From assembly GCA_032718475.1 (NCBI GenBank), contig JAUCBJ010002945.1, positions 1 to 64,000 on the forward strand: a stretch of 64,000 bases of DNA, written 5' to 3'. Shown here in pieces: positions 48,601 to 57,312 of the stretch. The notes under the pieces were generated by a model. The model was not told the origin of the DNA and did not search any database. It saw only the letters and a program-made list of their open reading frames with translations. Origin of the DNA: Nemertoderma westbladi. Taxonomy: Eukaryota; Xenacoelomorpha; Nemertodermatida; Nemertodermatidae. The translations under genes were made by a program, and so were the position numbers. The first letter of the stretch is position 1, and every line of letters begins with the position of its first letter.

Positions 48601-48859
48601 TGCGTTCCTTATCCCTAGTCTCGTTTAGTTGGTTGATCTGTGTTTGAAGGTCGTCTTTCCTCTCGTTCGCCCGTTCCAGCTCGGTTTCTAACTCCACTTT
48701 ATTCTCGTTCACAAGACTCAGCTTCTGTTCCAAACCGTGGGCTATTCGTGAGGTATCTTGTAACCTGGACAACTCTCGCTCCAACGACACAATCCGTTCG
48801 TCGCGCGACAAACAACCCAGCTCTAGATCGTTTATTTTCGAAGAGGCAATGCGATTTAT
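33436..48859 (-). CDS. Coiled-coil protein, 3' part of gene (five exons), ninein-like tail
   Basis: Five minus-strand exons with GT-AG borders are all in phase 0 and join without a stop: 48287-48859, 42353-42541, 38262-38501, 38035-38166 and 33436-33624. Together they encode 440 residues ending in TGA. Nearly all of it is charged heptad-rich coiled coil (LERELSRLQ, LQTQLNEISEALDKERSE, LERRYREEV, KRVDELESCLGEEK). The last exon carries LLLRELYLENAKLSTAL and ends LLQRISPVVLS, which from memory recalls the conserved tail of ninein/ninein-like centrosomal proteins; this was not checked. The first exon begins at an acceptor, so more exons lie upstream; I could not find them before the uL30m gene. 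Three introns are swollen by minisatellites and a LINE. Alternatives: another centrosomal, Golgi or myosin-tail-like coiled-coil protein. Confidence 0.75.
34085..35964. repeat. 63-bp minisatellite, left part
   Basis: The unit reads ggtggtgaacaggcattcct, ttaggaaacagagtggaagg, gtttactgtggaagatcacc, cat. 63 is 21 codons, so long forward frames are open (NRHSFRKQSGRVYCGRSPMVV). Common variants are tta/ttc at 'cctttaggaa', tgtgg/tatgg/agtgg, and 'gtgagtggtgaac' units with five extra bases. Some units are shortened (35263, 35580). The segments at 35265-35555 and 35575-35935 are near copies. It lies inside the last intron of the coiled-coil gene and is interrupted by a LINE. Confidence 0.95.
35968..37387 (+). 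mobile_element. LINE copy 1 (reverse transcriptase), inserted in the 63-bp array
   Basis: 5'-truncated non-LTR element matching the copy at 55670-57312 from 'aaataagttggtgccagt' to 'gccgatactagtag'. Reverse transcriptase motifs are visible: SFRGISLISIAAKLY, GNQNGFRKGRGTMEPI, FVDFFKAIDSV (motif A aspartate), LQGDTLAPFLF and LDFADDLGVL (motif C). The C-terminal part has LRFAGHCFRREDQPVHNLV. No endonuclease is retained. At 36894-36927 a perfect 34-base palindrome replaces about 20 bases present in the other copy and breaks the frame; the rest continues in another frame to 37351. Clade not assigned. By eye 16 residues differ from copy 2 across about 308. Confidence 0.92.
37388..37808. repeat. 63-bp minisatellite, right part
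   Basis: About six and a half more units in the same orientation as 34085-35964, ending in degenerate units ('ggtttactgtatacgatcac') near 37760-37800. The LINE therefore entered an existing array. About 20 bases of one unit (from 'ggaaacag' to 'agggtt') are missing at the junction. Confidence 0.95.
38035..38166 (-). CDS. Coiled-coil gene, exon
   Basis: 132 bp, 44 codons. Acceptor TTTATAG, donor GTATTA. Begins VMKSSTNEQFITIRRLQ and ends NCQRLRSQ, charged and heptad-like. Only 95 bp separate it from the next upstream exon. Confidence 0.75.
38262..38501 (-). CDS. Coiled-coil gene, exon whose acceptor seeds a minisatellite
   Basis: 240 bp, 80 codons. The acceptor is GTCTTTAG before GGTCTGCAATCATCTC; the donor is GTCAGT. 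It reads GLQSSPRVNALVKLSP and then a coil (AKRVDELESC, NKRMIEAEVRNKELEKQL). The 16 bases at the start of the exon and the 16 intron bases before it are exactly the unit of the adjoining 32-bp array. Confidence 0.78.
38486..40849. repeat. 32-bp minisatellite made of a duplicated 3' splice site, ~73 units
   Basis: Plus-strand unit: gagatgattgcagatcc followed by taaagacatacaacc; period 32. On the minus strand each unit is GGTTGTGTGTCTTTAG then GATCTGCAATCATCTC, i.e. 16 bases of intron end plus 16 bases of exon start from the exon at 38262-38501. Most units keep the AG; a minority with 'gatcataaag' have lost it. Variants at four or five positions (g/a in 'attgcag', c/t in 'gacccta', g/t in 'aaagac') show block-wise sharing. 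The array fills most of the intron upstream of that exon. Confidence 0.95.
40850..42352. other. Intron sequence, coiled-coil gene
   Basis: AT-rich intron of the minus-strand coiled-coil gene. Apart from a three-unit 28-bp repeat at 41707-41790, I see no gene, RNA or mobile element. Short plus-strand open frames at 40994-41396 are AT-rich chance frames. Confidence 0.5.
41707..41790. repeat. 28-bp unit, three tandem copies
   Basis: ggtacagtagtaggcctat followed by atacaatac, three perfect copies. It may be a young array. Confidence 0.9.
42353..42541 (-). CDS. Coiled-coil gene, exon
   Basis: 189 bp, 63 codons (nine heptads). Acceptor TTGACAG, donor GTTTGT. Reads NLANVFEREKRNLDAKVEEL through DEIVHLRRELK, a continuous coil. 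Confidence 0.75.
42735..47562. repeat. 32-bp minisatellite with two near-identical 2,270-bp blocks
   Basis: Unit gccaagggcaagcatccac followed by tggcgacagcaga or tggcgattgaaga; period 32. Since three units make 32 codons, all frames stay open for up to 390 codons on either strand. Sequence from about 42,770 to 45,010 recurs at a constant offset of 2,270 up to about 47,280 with only a few substitutions (for example 42831, 44596, 44663, 44951). Within each block, a piece near 44,203 recurs 511 bases on. Rare units ('gactgtacatcaaggg') mark the copies. It lies in the intron between the exons at 42353 and 48287 and is unrelated in sequence to the other 32-bp array. Confidence 0.95.
47563..48286. 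other. Intron sequence, coiled-coil gene
   Basis: AT-rich, no gene or repeat recognised other than a short 'tctcatctcatct' run near 47997. Confidence 0.5.
48287..48859 (-). CDS. Coiled-coil gene, most upstream exon found
   Basis: 573 bp, 191 codons. Acceptor CTGTTTTAG, donor GTGGGT. Starts INRIASSKINDLEL and reads as near-continuous coiled coil. Three internal segments resemble each other (LQTQINQLNETRDKERT, LQTQLNDISDALDKERSE, LQTQLNEISEALDKERSE), showing internal duplication of about 40-45 residues within one exon. No start codon precedes it in frame. Confidence 0.8.
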
Positions 48860-50344
48860 CTAAAACAGATAACAAATTCTTAGTAATTATTATCAATGCA
48901 ACGATGAATTTATCCAATAAACAATGGGAAATAACTGGACACTTGCAACCAGTGAGCTGGATTATAGTGGGTGGATGGGAAAGAATAGAAAATAAAAGCT
49001 GACGTGCTCTTTCAAGGATTCCAAAATGTATTACATATAAAAACTATCTGGAAAACTTCATCAGGGTTCCAAAAGCTTATGTAATTAAACTCAAATATTA
49101 TAATATTCATGAAACTAAAATCAATTTATGCAACTAATTCAATAACTCAAACAATGTGACACTTAACATTAAATCTATCATCTACGCCATAGAATGCTAA
49201 ACTTAAGATGGAACTATATATATGCCAACCCTTGGGGCCACCATAGGACCACCAATTTTTTTTATAATGTTGTAGACAATAATTGAAAGTCGAGTTAATT
49301 AAAAAAAATGGCATCATGCTCGTTTCCATGTTATAGGGAAACGTTTTCAATCTAAACAATTTATTGTACTGTAACTCCTCACACATACATTAGTTAAAGT
49401 TGCGTTATGTGTATCACAAACGATACAATGCGCATCTGTTTACGCTAAAATATTGATTGATTCTCTAATAATAAAATTAAAAAGAAGTGGCAAAAACAAT
49501 CAACAAATTAAAAGTGCTGCCAATTTTTCAAGGTTGATAGAAATTGAAAACGGTTTCGATACTTAGAATCAACGCATCTAAATTAACCGCAAAAGTTGTT
49601 TGTTTTGGACAAAACAGTTTTTCATTGTCCCCATTTACTTTTTGTTATCTAGGAAAAGTGTTTCTATCTGCTTCTTTTTAAGCTGAAAATTGCTTATTTC
49701 ATTTAAGAAGTTATTTGATTATTTTGTAAGAAAAGCAATTTTTAACCTTTTACTTGAAAAATTAATCTGTTACCATAGAAACTACCCACTACGATGCGAT
49801 GGCGCAGACTTTTTTTCGAAAATTAACCCTGCTAATATCATAATAGGATTTTGTTCAGAAATAGAAAAAACGAAGGGTGATTAAGTCTAAATCCAGTATT
49901 TCACATGGCCCTCTCCACGTTCACCGTAATATAGAAGTTCTAGAAATTATATATTACTTTCACTATCCCGATATTTTTATTGTCGATCCCGATACTTTTC
50001 CCTTGTTAGGGTACATTCAGCCCCTAGTTGTGGTCACAATGGATGCGTTACCAGGAAAGACAACCAATTTCACGGATAACGTATCATTATTCTGTCCTAT
50101 ACCCGTTTTGATTTGGTTGTGATTGGAATTGCTTGGTATGATATCCGATCACATCAATTAAATGTGCTGGTTTATAAATTTAATAAAAAAGAACTCAGAG
50201 TAAGTTTGGAACCGGTATAAGAACCTAGGCTCCCAATAAATGTAAATAAGTACATTCAAATAACTTGCACTCCAAACAAATCCATATGTATTTTTACAGA
50301 TTTGGAACCGATGTAGCTTAAAGCTCACCTTTCCATCTCAGCAC
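48860..50344. other. AT-rich region between coiled-coil exon and uL30m gene
   Basis: I searched the minus strand for a first exon of the coiled-coil gene and found no phase-0 candidate. A minus-strand open frame (49147-49386) contains NWWSYGGPKGWHIYSS but has no recognisable family. Otherwise nothing is seen. Confidence 0.4.
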
Positions 50345-50590
50345 TAAGAATCACTATAAATAAAGACAAAGTATTGTTAGAGCAGATGGTGCAATATCAA
50401 TTGCAATCAGAATACCTTGTAACAAAAGTTTGAAAGCAAAAACAATAATTCTGACTCACCCAGAGCAGAAAATAGGGAGGGATGCATCTGTATCAAATGT
50501 CATGAAATTAAGATCTTATTTTTAAGGGTTTTTATAGTTTCTACAGTAGAAATTAGGGAGGGAGGGGGGGGGGGGGTCTTACTGATTTAC
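50345..50590 (-). mobile_element. Single arm of the palindromic element family, reverse orientation
   Basis: Words match a right arm: 'ttgaaagcaaaaacaataat', 'tctgactcacccag', 'caaatgtcatgaaatta', 'tttctacagtag', then a G run at 50563-50576 and 'tcttactgatttacc'. It is more diverged than the palindromes and without a partner arm. Confidence 0.65.
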
Positions 50591-50672
50591 CAATATATAA
50601 CTGAAACTCGCGTAAATACTGACTGAAAATGTAGATTAAAAATGTTTATAACTTGGTTTTAGAAATGTATAA

Positions 50673-50678
50673 TTTATT
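50673..50678 (-). terminator. Polyadenylation signal of the uL30m gene
   Basis: Minus-strand AATAAA about 75 bases beyond the TAA stop. Confidence 0.5.
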
Positions 50679-50750
50679 GTTTGCAATAGAAGTGATTTTG
50701 AAAATGATTAAGCTGTTAAGTTATGTTAGCGAAATTACCCAACATTAGTA

Positions 50751-51761
50751 TTATGGCCTATTTAAATGGTAATCATAGAACTCTTTCTTGCTCTTATCAT
50801 GTTTTTCCTTCAGAGCCACCTGTTTAGGATGCCACACATTGAAGGGAGTGTGGTAACAATCCATATTGGTGAACATGTATTTAACAAGTTGCCTTTTATC
50901 CTTCTTGGGAGATTCGTCGAATTCTAACTCATCCCACTCCTTATCATCTATATCCTGTTTAACGGAAACCCCTCGCATATTAGGATCTTTAGAATCGGTG
51001 CCAAGGTCTTTACTACTCAAGTCCTTAGAGCTCTCGTTAATATTGAGTTCCTTAGCATCCGACCTCAGTCGGAAGGTTAGCCTACCGGTACACGACAGAT
51101 TAATCTCCCCGACATCCTCAGATCTCTCCGGAAGTTCCCCTGCAACCTCCAACGGGTCGATCCGAACTAAATGTTTAATAACGTAGAGTTTCGCGTTGAT
51201 TCCAGGGGAGTTGCGCATTACCACAGGACGCAACCTTCGGTACAGTCCCAGATGGTCTATCATCTCTTTCTCCCAGTACGGACGCCCTTTGATACACTTG
51301 TGTCGTCGGACCACATGGAATCGCGCTGCGCTCTTCTTATCGGCTGGCTTAAAGAAATCCGGCGGGGGTTTGTCCGTCTGGTTGTCCATTGCCCAGGGCA
51401 GTCGCGGTTTCAACGGCTCGAACTTAAACGCTTTCATCGGCAAACCGTCGCCATCTAACGGGTGGCCTTCCTTCTTGATATTGTAAGTAAAGTCTGTGTA
51501 ACTGTTGCCTGTCCGTTGCCATGGATTCCACTCATGCACCAGACCGACTTCCTTCAGGAATGGGATCTGTCTATTAGCAATCCGCGTGAATTTACCTTCC
51601 TTTCGTTTTCTACTCAAAGATTTCCTATCGTCGTACATTAAATAGGATGAGATGGATAAGGGGCGAGCCACAAACTCACGTGTTTTACCGGTACGATGTG
51701 ATATCATACCTGTACCGTTCGAGGGACCACTTAGTATAAATGTCGGTCGTAGAAGGGCCAT
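50751..51761 (-). CDS. MRPL30: Mitochondrial ribosomal protein uL30m (MRPL30), intronless, long
   Basis: The first ATG in frame is at 51759-51761 (MALLRPTFILSG), giving 336 residues; upstream codons in frame begin with GTG only. The N terminus is Arg/Ser-rich, as expected of a mitochondrial presequence. The uL30 domain lies at about 145-210: FHVVRRHKCIKGRPYWEKE, MIDHLGL and SPGINAKLYVIKHLVRIDPL match animal MRPL30 motif by motif. The protein would be part of the large subunit of the mitochondrial ribosome. It is about twice the length of vertebrate MRPL30: there are about 100 extra residues before the domain (with WNPWQRTGNSYTDFTYNIKK) and a charged tail ending FYDYHLNRP. The whole gene is one exon. 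A polyadenylation signal follows. It is downstream of nothing obvious and upstream, on the same strand, of the coiled-coil exons. Confidence 0.88.
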   Translation of the reverse strand: MALLRPTFILSGPSNGTGMISHRTGKTREFVARPLSISSYLMYDDRKSLSRKRKEGKFTRIANRQIPFLKEVGLVHEWNPWQRTGNSYTDFTYNIKKEGHPLDGDGLPMKAFKFEPLKPRLPWAMDNQTDKPPPDFFKPADKKSAARFHVVRRHKCIKGRPYWEKEMIDHLGLYRRLRPVVMRNSPGINAKLYVIKHLVRIDPLEVAGELPERSEDVGEINLSCTGRLTFRLRSDAKELNINESSKDLSSKDLGTDSKDPNMRGVSVKQDIDDKEWDELEFDESPKKDKRQLVKYMFTNMDCYHTPFNVWHPKQVALKEKHDKSKKEFYDYHLNRP

Positions 51762-51974
51762 CACTACTGCACTACGCTCTCCCACCTTCTCCGCTGTCTG
51801 GTTGCTCCTCTCAGCTGCTCAGCCTATCTTGGTTGTAAACTTGTTACCAGTAGCTGGGTAGCCTATATCCAGATATCTCTATATCGAACCGATGAGTTAT
51901 TGATTATGAGTTATTGTTAATACTGCAGTACCGGTACTGCGGCGGTACGGTAGGCCTACTGCATACTGTAACTA

Positions 51975-52172
51975 CGCTGGCTGAAAATGGCCAAAATAAT
52001 TCACTAGGCAGCTAGGCACTAGGCCTACTTTTTTAATTTTTTTTCTTGAATTTCAACCCTGCAACCCGGGTTGATATCATTTTCAACCCGGGTTGAAATT
52101 CAATAAAACAAATGTTTATCAAAATAAAAATTAAAAAAATAGTGAATTATTCTGGCCTCTTTCAGCCACCAT
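51975..52172. mobile_element. Small palindromic MITE
   Basis: The left end gctggctgaaaatggcca with aataattcacta is mirrored at the right by tagtgaattattctggcc and ctttcagccacc. The centre is a hairpin of 'gaatttcaacccgggttg' type arms (52048-52101), with eight extra bases in the left arm. About 200 bp, non-coding. Target duplication not certain (both flanks contain 'tgtaact'). Confidence 0.7.
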
Positions 52173-52639
52173 TATGTAACTGTAATATTGTTAAGGTTGA
52201 TGGTGATAGCTCAGTATGGTAGCTACAGTAGGAGTAGACTATCAGATCACGATTGTGCATCTGATACATTGGTACTATAGTCCATGGGCCAGCCAGCATA
52301 GGGGATACTTTTTGGTAACCATCTGGAACTTTTATTTTTGGAAAGACCTAGTTTCTGGCCATTCATTCTGATATGATAACAAATCTGAATCGGTAGCTGG
52401 CGTGGTGTTATCACCGGTTGTCATGGAAATGGTAAAACAACAAACATGCTGTAGTATTCTAATAACCCAATATAAATTCATTGCATCTTTTGAAAAAGAT
52501 AGCTACTGTTCTAACAATTCTAAATGTGACATAAAATTCTGGAATAGTAATAATGGAATAATAATACTAGGCCCCTACTGCTGTACTGTACAAACTGACA
52601 TAGGCATTAAGGTGTAGGCCAAAGGCGTCCTTTAGTACA

Positions 52640-53010
52640 TTTTAAGTTGTAAAGGAAGTCTTGGCGTAGACAGTTAAGGCTAAGCAGCTTCTAAAGCGAT
52701 ACAAGGAGGCGATCAAAAACTTCGATCATGGGCGATTTTCCGTTCAAGGCGAATCCAATATGCTGGCTGTGTCGCTGCTTCATGTGAAAGGGATGGATGA
52801 GCCAGTTGCCTTTCCTCTTTGCGCGAGATAATCGAGTTAGTGGGAGAAAAAGCGCCACATGGGACGGGAGATAAAACGGTAGTAGACCCCAGGTTAGTCG
52901 GTGGTAATTATACTGTAATGAAATTATTTATTACATGGGAAAAAAAGTATAAATTTTTTCACTATTTTCGAGGCATTTTATTTACCGAGCGTCAGCGTGG
53001 TTAATAAAGG
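52640..53010 (+). pseudogene. Coding-like remnant, unassigned
   Basis: Two adjoining frames read like protein: KAKQLLKRYKEAIKNFDHGRF through LLHVKGMDEPVAFPL, then REIIELVGEKAPHGTGDKT. A stop and a frame change separate them. No family is recognised. It may be part of the same decayed element as 54625-59250, but that is a guess. Confidence 0.3.
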
Positions 53011-53157
53011 GTCGATAGAATATTGAAAAAAGTGTTCTAGATACGTTTTTCACATGTAATACGTAGTTTTATTCTTAAATTTGGACTTTTTGTTGCTCAA
53101 TTCTTTAAATTCTTTTAAGTTTAGTATTTTATTATATTGTTTCCATAATTACTCTCC

Positions 53158-53490
53158 TGATGCTGCCTTACTCAATGTTAAATAATTTAGTGTTCTCGAT
53201 TATTTGTTACGTAACTAGAGAGCCGCTTAACAACATTAACCAATATTGGATATTGAGTTCCGTTTTGGAGTTCGCCTTGCAGACACTACAGTAAAGTAGC
53301 AATAACTTTTGAGTGTTTCAATGGATTTTGCTCAAATTATTTACAAACCTTTTGTACTCTTTATTCATTCAACACATGTAATATAATTTAAGAAATTCCA
53401 CCAAAAATATTTTATTTTACTTTTTACGCCGGGAAAAAGAGTTCAATTAAATCCTATGGGTTACTTATACTTTTTTCCCAAGGTAAAAAA
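53158..53490 (-). repeat. Dispersed repeat, copy 2, inverted relative to copy 1
   Basis: The reverse complement aligns with 1868-2195 along its whole length. Shared words include 'ttacgtaactagagagccgc' and 'tttggagttcgcctt'. The copies differ by many substitutions, so the duplication is old. Confidence 0.75.
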
Positions 53491-53681
53491 AATTTTTTTC
53501 CTAATGTTGGAGTATATTGAAGCGAAAAAGTAACAATTTAAGAATAAAAATTTATTAGCAATATACAAACACTGTGCCATAGAAAATAAAATAAATTTAT
53601 TAATGTAAAATATTTGTTAAACTAATATTTTTATCCACCCCCCCCCCCCCCCCCTCCCCCATTTGAGGTTAACTTCAGGGA

Positions 53682-53880
53682 CAGCGATACGATACGATAC
53701 GATACGATACGATACGATACGATACGATACGATACGATACGATACGATACGATACGATACGATACGATACGATACGATACGATACGATAGGAACCAATTT
53801 TTCACGATACGATACGAATGCAATTTTGAGAAAGTACGATACGATACGAAAAATCCAAGATACGATACGAAATACGAAAA
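53682..53880. repeat. (GATAC)n pentanucleotide array with decayed right flank
   Basis: About 21 perfect gatac units to 53788, then interrupted 'cgatacga' words up to 53880 and an inverted 'tcgtatcgtatt' at 53897, so the right part could form a hairpin. A C run of about 18 precedes it at 53636-53654. Confidence 0.92.
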
Positions 53881-53969
53881 ATGTTTCGTATTTTTTTCGT
53901 ATCGTATTTTATCTAAGAAATTATAAATATTGTATTGAATGGGAGAATCTTTTAGGCTCGTTAAACCAA

Positions 53970-54024
53970 GGAATGCCTGTTCACCACCATGGGTGATCTT
54001 CCACAGTAAACCCTTCCACTCTGT
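53970..54024 (-). repeat. Single inverted unit of the 63-bp repeat
   Basis: ggaatgcctgttcaccaccat through ccttccactctgt is nearly one 63-bp unit (as at 34085-37808) in reverse orientation, 16 kb away and not in tandem. It is preceded by 'cgttaaaccaa'. Confidence 0.9.
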
Positions 54025-54624
54025 CCGTCAACTTGTAATAAATATTTTATTGTATTTTGTATTACACTTAGAAAATCATATAAATCTCTATATAATATAA
54101 TATAATATAATATAATTTTTTATTTCATTGTTCCAGTAAGCTTGCTAGCAATAGTGTCCCTACTGCTGGCTACAACATTCATAAGGACATTATGCTACGG
54201 GGCCCAATGTAGGCCTTACCATATTACCATGCCACTTTATGTATACTGTACTGCTGTACCCTGTACCTAGGACTACTGCCGTTATTTATGGAATGATGTG
54301 CAGTACCAATATGGAAAAAATTCAAAACTACAATTTCGAAGTCAAACTAAAGAATAAAATAATGTTTTATTTTGAAAATAAATGTTTTATTTTTTTATTC
54401 TCTCACTACAGTAGAAAGACATATCATAACATCAATGCCTTGTATAGTAAGCGCGATTATAGTTCTCCTCAAGTTTATTTAAACTGTAATTATATTATTT
54501 ATGTTACATTTTATCATTTTTATACATTATACATGATTAACGGTCCTCCTTTCTTAAAACATTTTATTAAAATGGGTAATAAAACTGGAGCTGCAACCTA
54601 ATTTATTCACATGTAAAGAAATAG

Positions 54625-55450
54625 GTGGTGTGATCTTTTGGTTTGACGGTTAAAAACATTAATACAGGTTACAAATTAATAAGAAGAATTGAAGATGAAG
54701 ATCCTCATGATTCAGATTATGAGGGGCCTACTGGGAATGAAGGCGAAGCGGCGCCTATGTCTCGTTGGTATACAAAGCCGGCAATGTTTTTTGGCCAAAG
54801 AAGCTCAGGGTATCCGTTTTGGGTAGTGATTTTGGTATCGACCTGCTTTGCTCTATATTAACTTATGGTAATATGAATGGGGCTGATGCTCTTTCTGGAT
54901 ATGGTCATGTTATCGAGCTATTTGAAGCTTGTCGTTTTCAGGCAAAATGGACACAATCTGTGGAAGAGAAGGTCATCAGTGCAATGGATAGTGAATCGAC
55001 ACCTCCTGTTTTGATATCAACGAAACGCTTGATCTTAATTTGGTAGTGGTTCCACCTTTGCTACATAATATTATATGTCGCTCTGGTAACTGTGACCTTT
55101 TTCAAAAAGAGATAGTTAGTCTTGTCATACGGGCATGCCAGTTAGAAAATGGAACAAAGAATGCTTGGGATTTACTAGCGACTTTATGTGGTGGTCCAAG
55201 AGGATCAGTTGGTAAAACGGTGGAAATAATTTACCGAAATTAGTGATATAACAGATGAATCGGTTTAATTTAAAGAAATGGTTGAAGTTCTTGTGGATGG
55301 TATGGCAAAGAAATTACCCTTAAACAACTCCGCTCCTACACCATTATCCTCCCACCACTCAATCACATTCGTATGAGAAAGCGAGATTTAATATAAAAGT
55401 AAGTTTATTTCGAAATAACAGGAGAGAAGGATATTTAGCAAGTCGTTAGA
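54625..55450 (+). pseudogene. Decayed coding region, block 1 (unassigned; virus- or transposon-like)
   Basis: A protein-like reading passes through several frames. One frame runs from 54643 (DEDPHDSDYEGPTGNEGE, WYTKPAMFFGQ), and another from about 54790 (GSDFGIDLLCSILTYGNM, GYGHVIELFEACRF). A third runs from about 55010 (NLVVVPPLLHNIICRSG, LENGTKNAWDLLATLCGGPRG), then in yet another frame FTEISDITDESV and EVLVDGMAKKLPLN with two TAA codons. Frame changes and stops show it is dead. I do not recognise the family. Composition and length suggest a large protein of a mobile element or integrated DNA virus rather than a host gene, but no hallmark is visible. A LINE separates it from block 2. Confidence 0.4.
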
Positions 55451-55669
55451 CTTGATTACTGTAAGAAAAAAAAGCTACTGGCTACTGACTACTGACTACT
55501 GGCTACTGACCTAGAGCAAAAACGGCTCTAACGATTTTGATGAAATTTTGCATGGACCATGAAAATAGATTTCTAAGGGTACTTGTGAAATCGCGGTTTA
55601 AATTGAAACATCTCAACTTGTTTTATTTCGAAAAATAGCCCCAAAACACGAAAATTACCATAGGCGCAA

Positions 55670-57312
55670 TGATAAAACACCAGCTGGCACTTCACTGAGT
55701 CTGTACTCCCAGATATTCCCATTGGTAATATCTCCTTTGCAGAAGTGAAGGCTGCTGCAAAGAGCATTAAGACCAATCGTGCCAGTGGAGTAGATGGTGT
55801 TCCCCCTGAGGTCTTTAAAATACCTGAGTGTTTAAAGCTCATCTATCCCATCATAGTAGACATGTACCGTACAACAAGAGTCCCACAAGAAATGAAAACA
55901 AATAAGTTGGTGCCAGTTCCCAAGAAGGGCAACCTAACACTCTATGGTTCTTTTCGGGGAATCTCATTGATCTCGATTGCTGCAAAGCTATACAATAGAA
56001 TTCTATTAAATCGCATCAGGGATCCCATTGAGAGACTGCTCCGTGGAAATCAGAATGGGTTCCGTAAAGGTCGTGGGACCATGGAGCCCATTTTGGCACT
56101 TAGAAGGATAATTGAAGAGTTATCAAAAAAGAAAGACAGGCATCTGGCTGTTATCTTTGTTGACTTCTTCAAGGCCTTTGATTCAGTCTCTCGCTCACGT
56201 ATGTTCAGCATACTTTCATTATATGGGATTCCTGATGAAATTATTGCAGCAATCAGATCAGTATACGATGGTTCGACAACATTTGTGTCTACTGTTGACG
56301 GTGACACAGAACCATTTGAAGTGTTATGGCGCGTCCTCCAGGGAGACACACTTGCACCATTCTTGTTCATAATTGTTGTTGACTATGTTCTACGCATGTC
56401 CATAGATCATCATAATGATGATGGGGTGATGATAACTCCACCTACTGGCTCCAGAAGTCCAGGAAATCCTGCCAAGTACCTAACTGATCTAGACTTTGCT
56501 GATGACTTAGGAGTACTCTCAGAATCACTAGAGGGAGCCCAACGGCTCCTCAGCTCATTAGAACATGCTGCTTCTAGTGTTGGTCTTTTTATTAACTCCA
56601 GAAAGACCAACATTTTGACAGTTAACTTTGAAAGTCCTCAGCAAGTCTCTGATCGGATGAGCATAAGCTCAAAAGATGGTATGCTTGAGCATGTGGATGA
56701 CTTCTGTTACCTGGGATCATGGATCCGGAAGTCAGGTGAGGACCTTCGAATACGTAAGGGAAAGTCATGGGCAGCCTTGAATAGGCTTTCCAGGATTTGG
56801 AAGTCACCGAGAATTAATCGGAAACTTAAGGTCCGGTTATTTAGAGCAGCAGTAGTTCCAGTACTCCTCTATGGGAGTCCATGCTAGGCTCTAACTGCTG
56901 AGGACACCAAATCTCTGGACGGCACATTCACAAGAATGCTACGCCGGGTTCATTGTGTCAAGTTCAATGCACACATCTCCAACCAGACACTATATAACAT
57001 TGGAGGTGTCTCAATGGTTCCCCCAAGCTTGACACTAGAACAAAATCGCCTCCACTTTGCAGGACATTGCTTTCGCCGTGAGGACCAGCCAGTGCATAAT
57101 CTTGTACTTTGGCAGCCTCATGGAGTGAATAAGCATGGTGGACAGCCCATGACTTTCTTGAGACGCATCTTAAAGGACAATGGCCTTGAAGATGCAGATG
57201 ATCTAGCAAATGTCATGGGTGATAGGGAGTTGTGGCGGTGCAATTTTGTCGATAAGCCGGCACAGCATTCTTAACAATGCAGCTGCAATGCAGCATGCCG
57301 ATCCTAGTAGTC
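55670..57312 (+). mobile_element. LINE copy 2, reverse transcriptase nearly intact
   Basis: The frame enters at about 55673 (WHFTESVLPDIPIGNISFAE) and continues in one frame to 57274, interrupted only by TAG at 56885-56887 where copy 1 has TGG (Trp). Motifs: NRASGVDGVPPEVF, SFRGISLISIAAKLY, QNGFRKGRGTMEPI, FVDFFKAFDSV (motif A), LQGDTLAPFLF, LDFADDLGVL (motif C), then FCYLGSWIRKSGEDLRIR, LRRVHCVKF and LHFAGHCFRREDQPVHN. The 5' end, including any endonuclease, is missing. The 3' end is 'gccgatcctagtagt', as in copy 1. It inserted in the same strand sense as copy 1. Confidence 0.93.

Noticed and set aside
50300-50335. First exon of the coiled-coil gene (ATGGAAAG before GTGAGC)
   Set aside because: The donor phase would create a stop at once when joined to the phase-0 exon ending at 48859.
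52205-52275. tRNA-like words (gatagctcagtatggtag)
   Set aside because: Resembles a D-arm only; I find no matching acceptor stem, anticodon arm or B box.
53617-53926. Open frames of SYRIV or RYDTI repeats
   Set aside because: Readings of the GATAC pentamer array.
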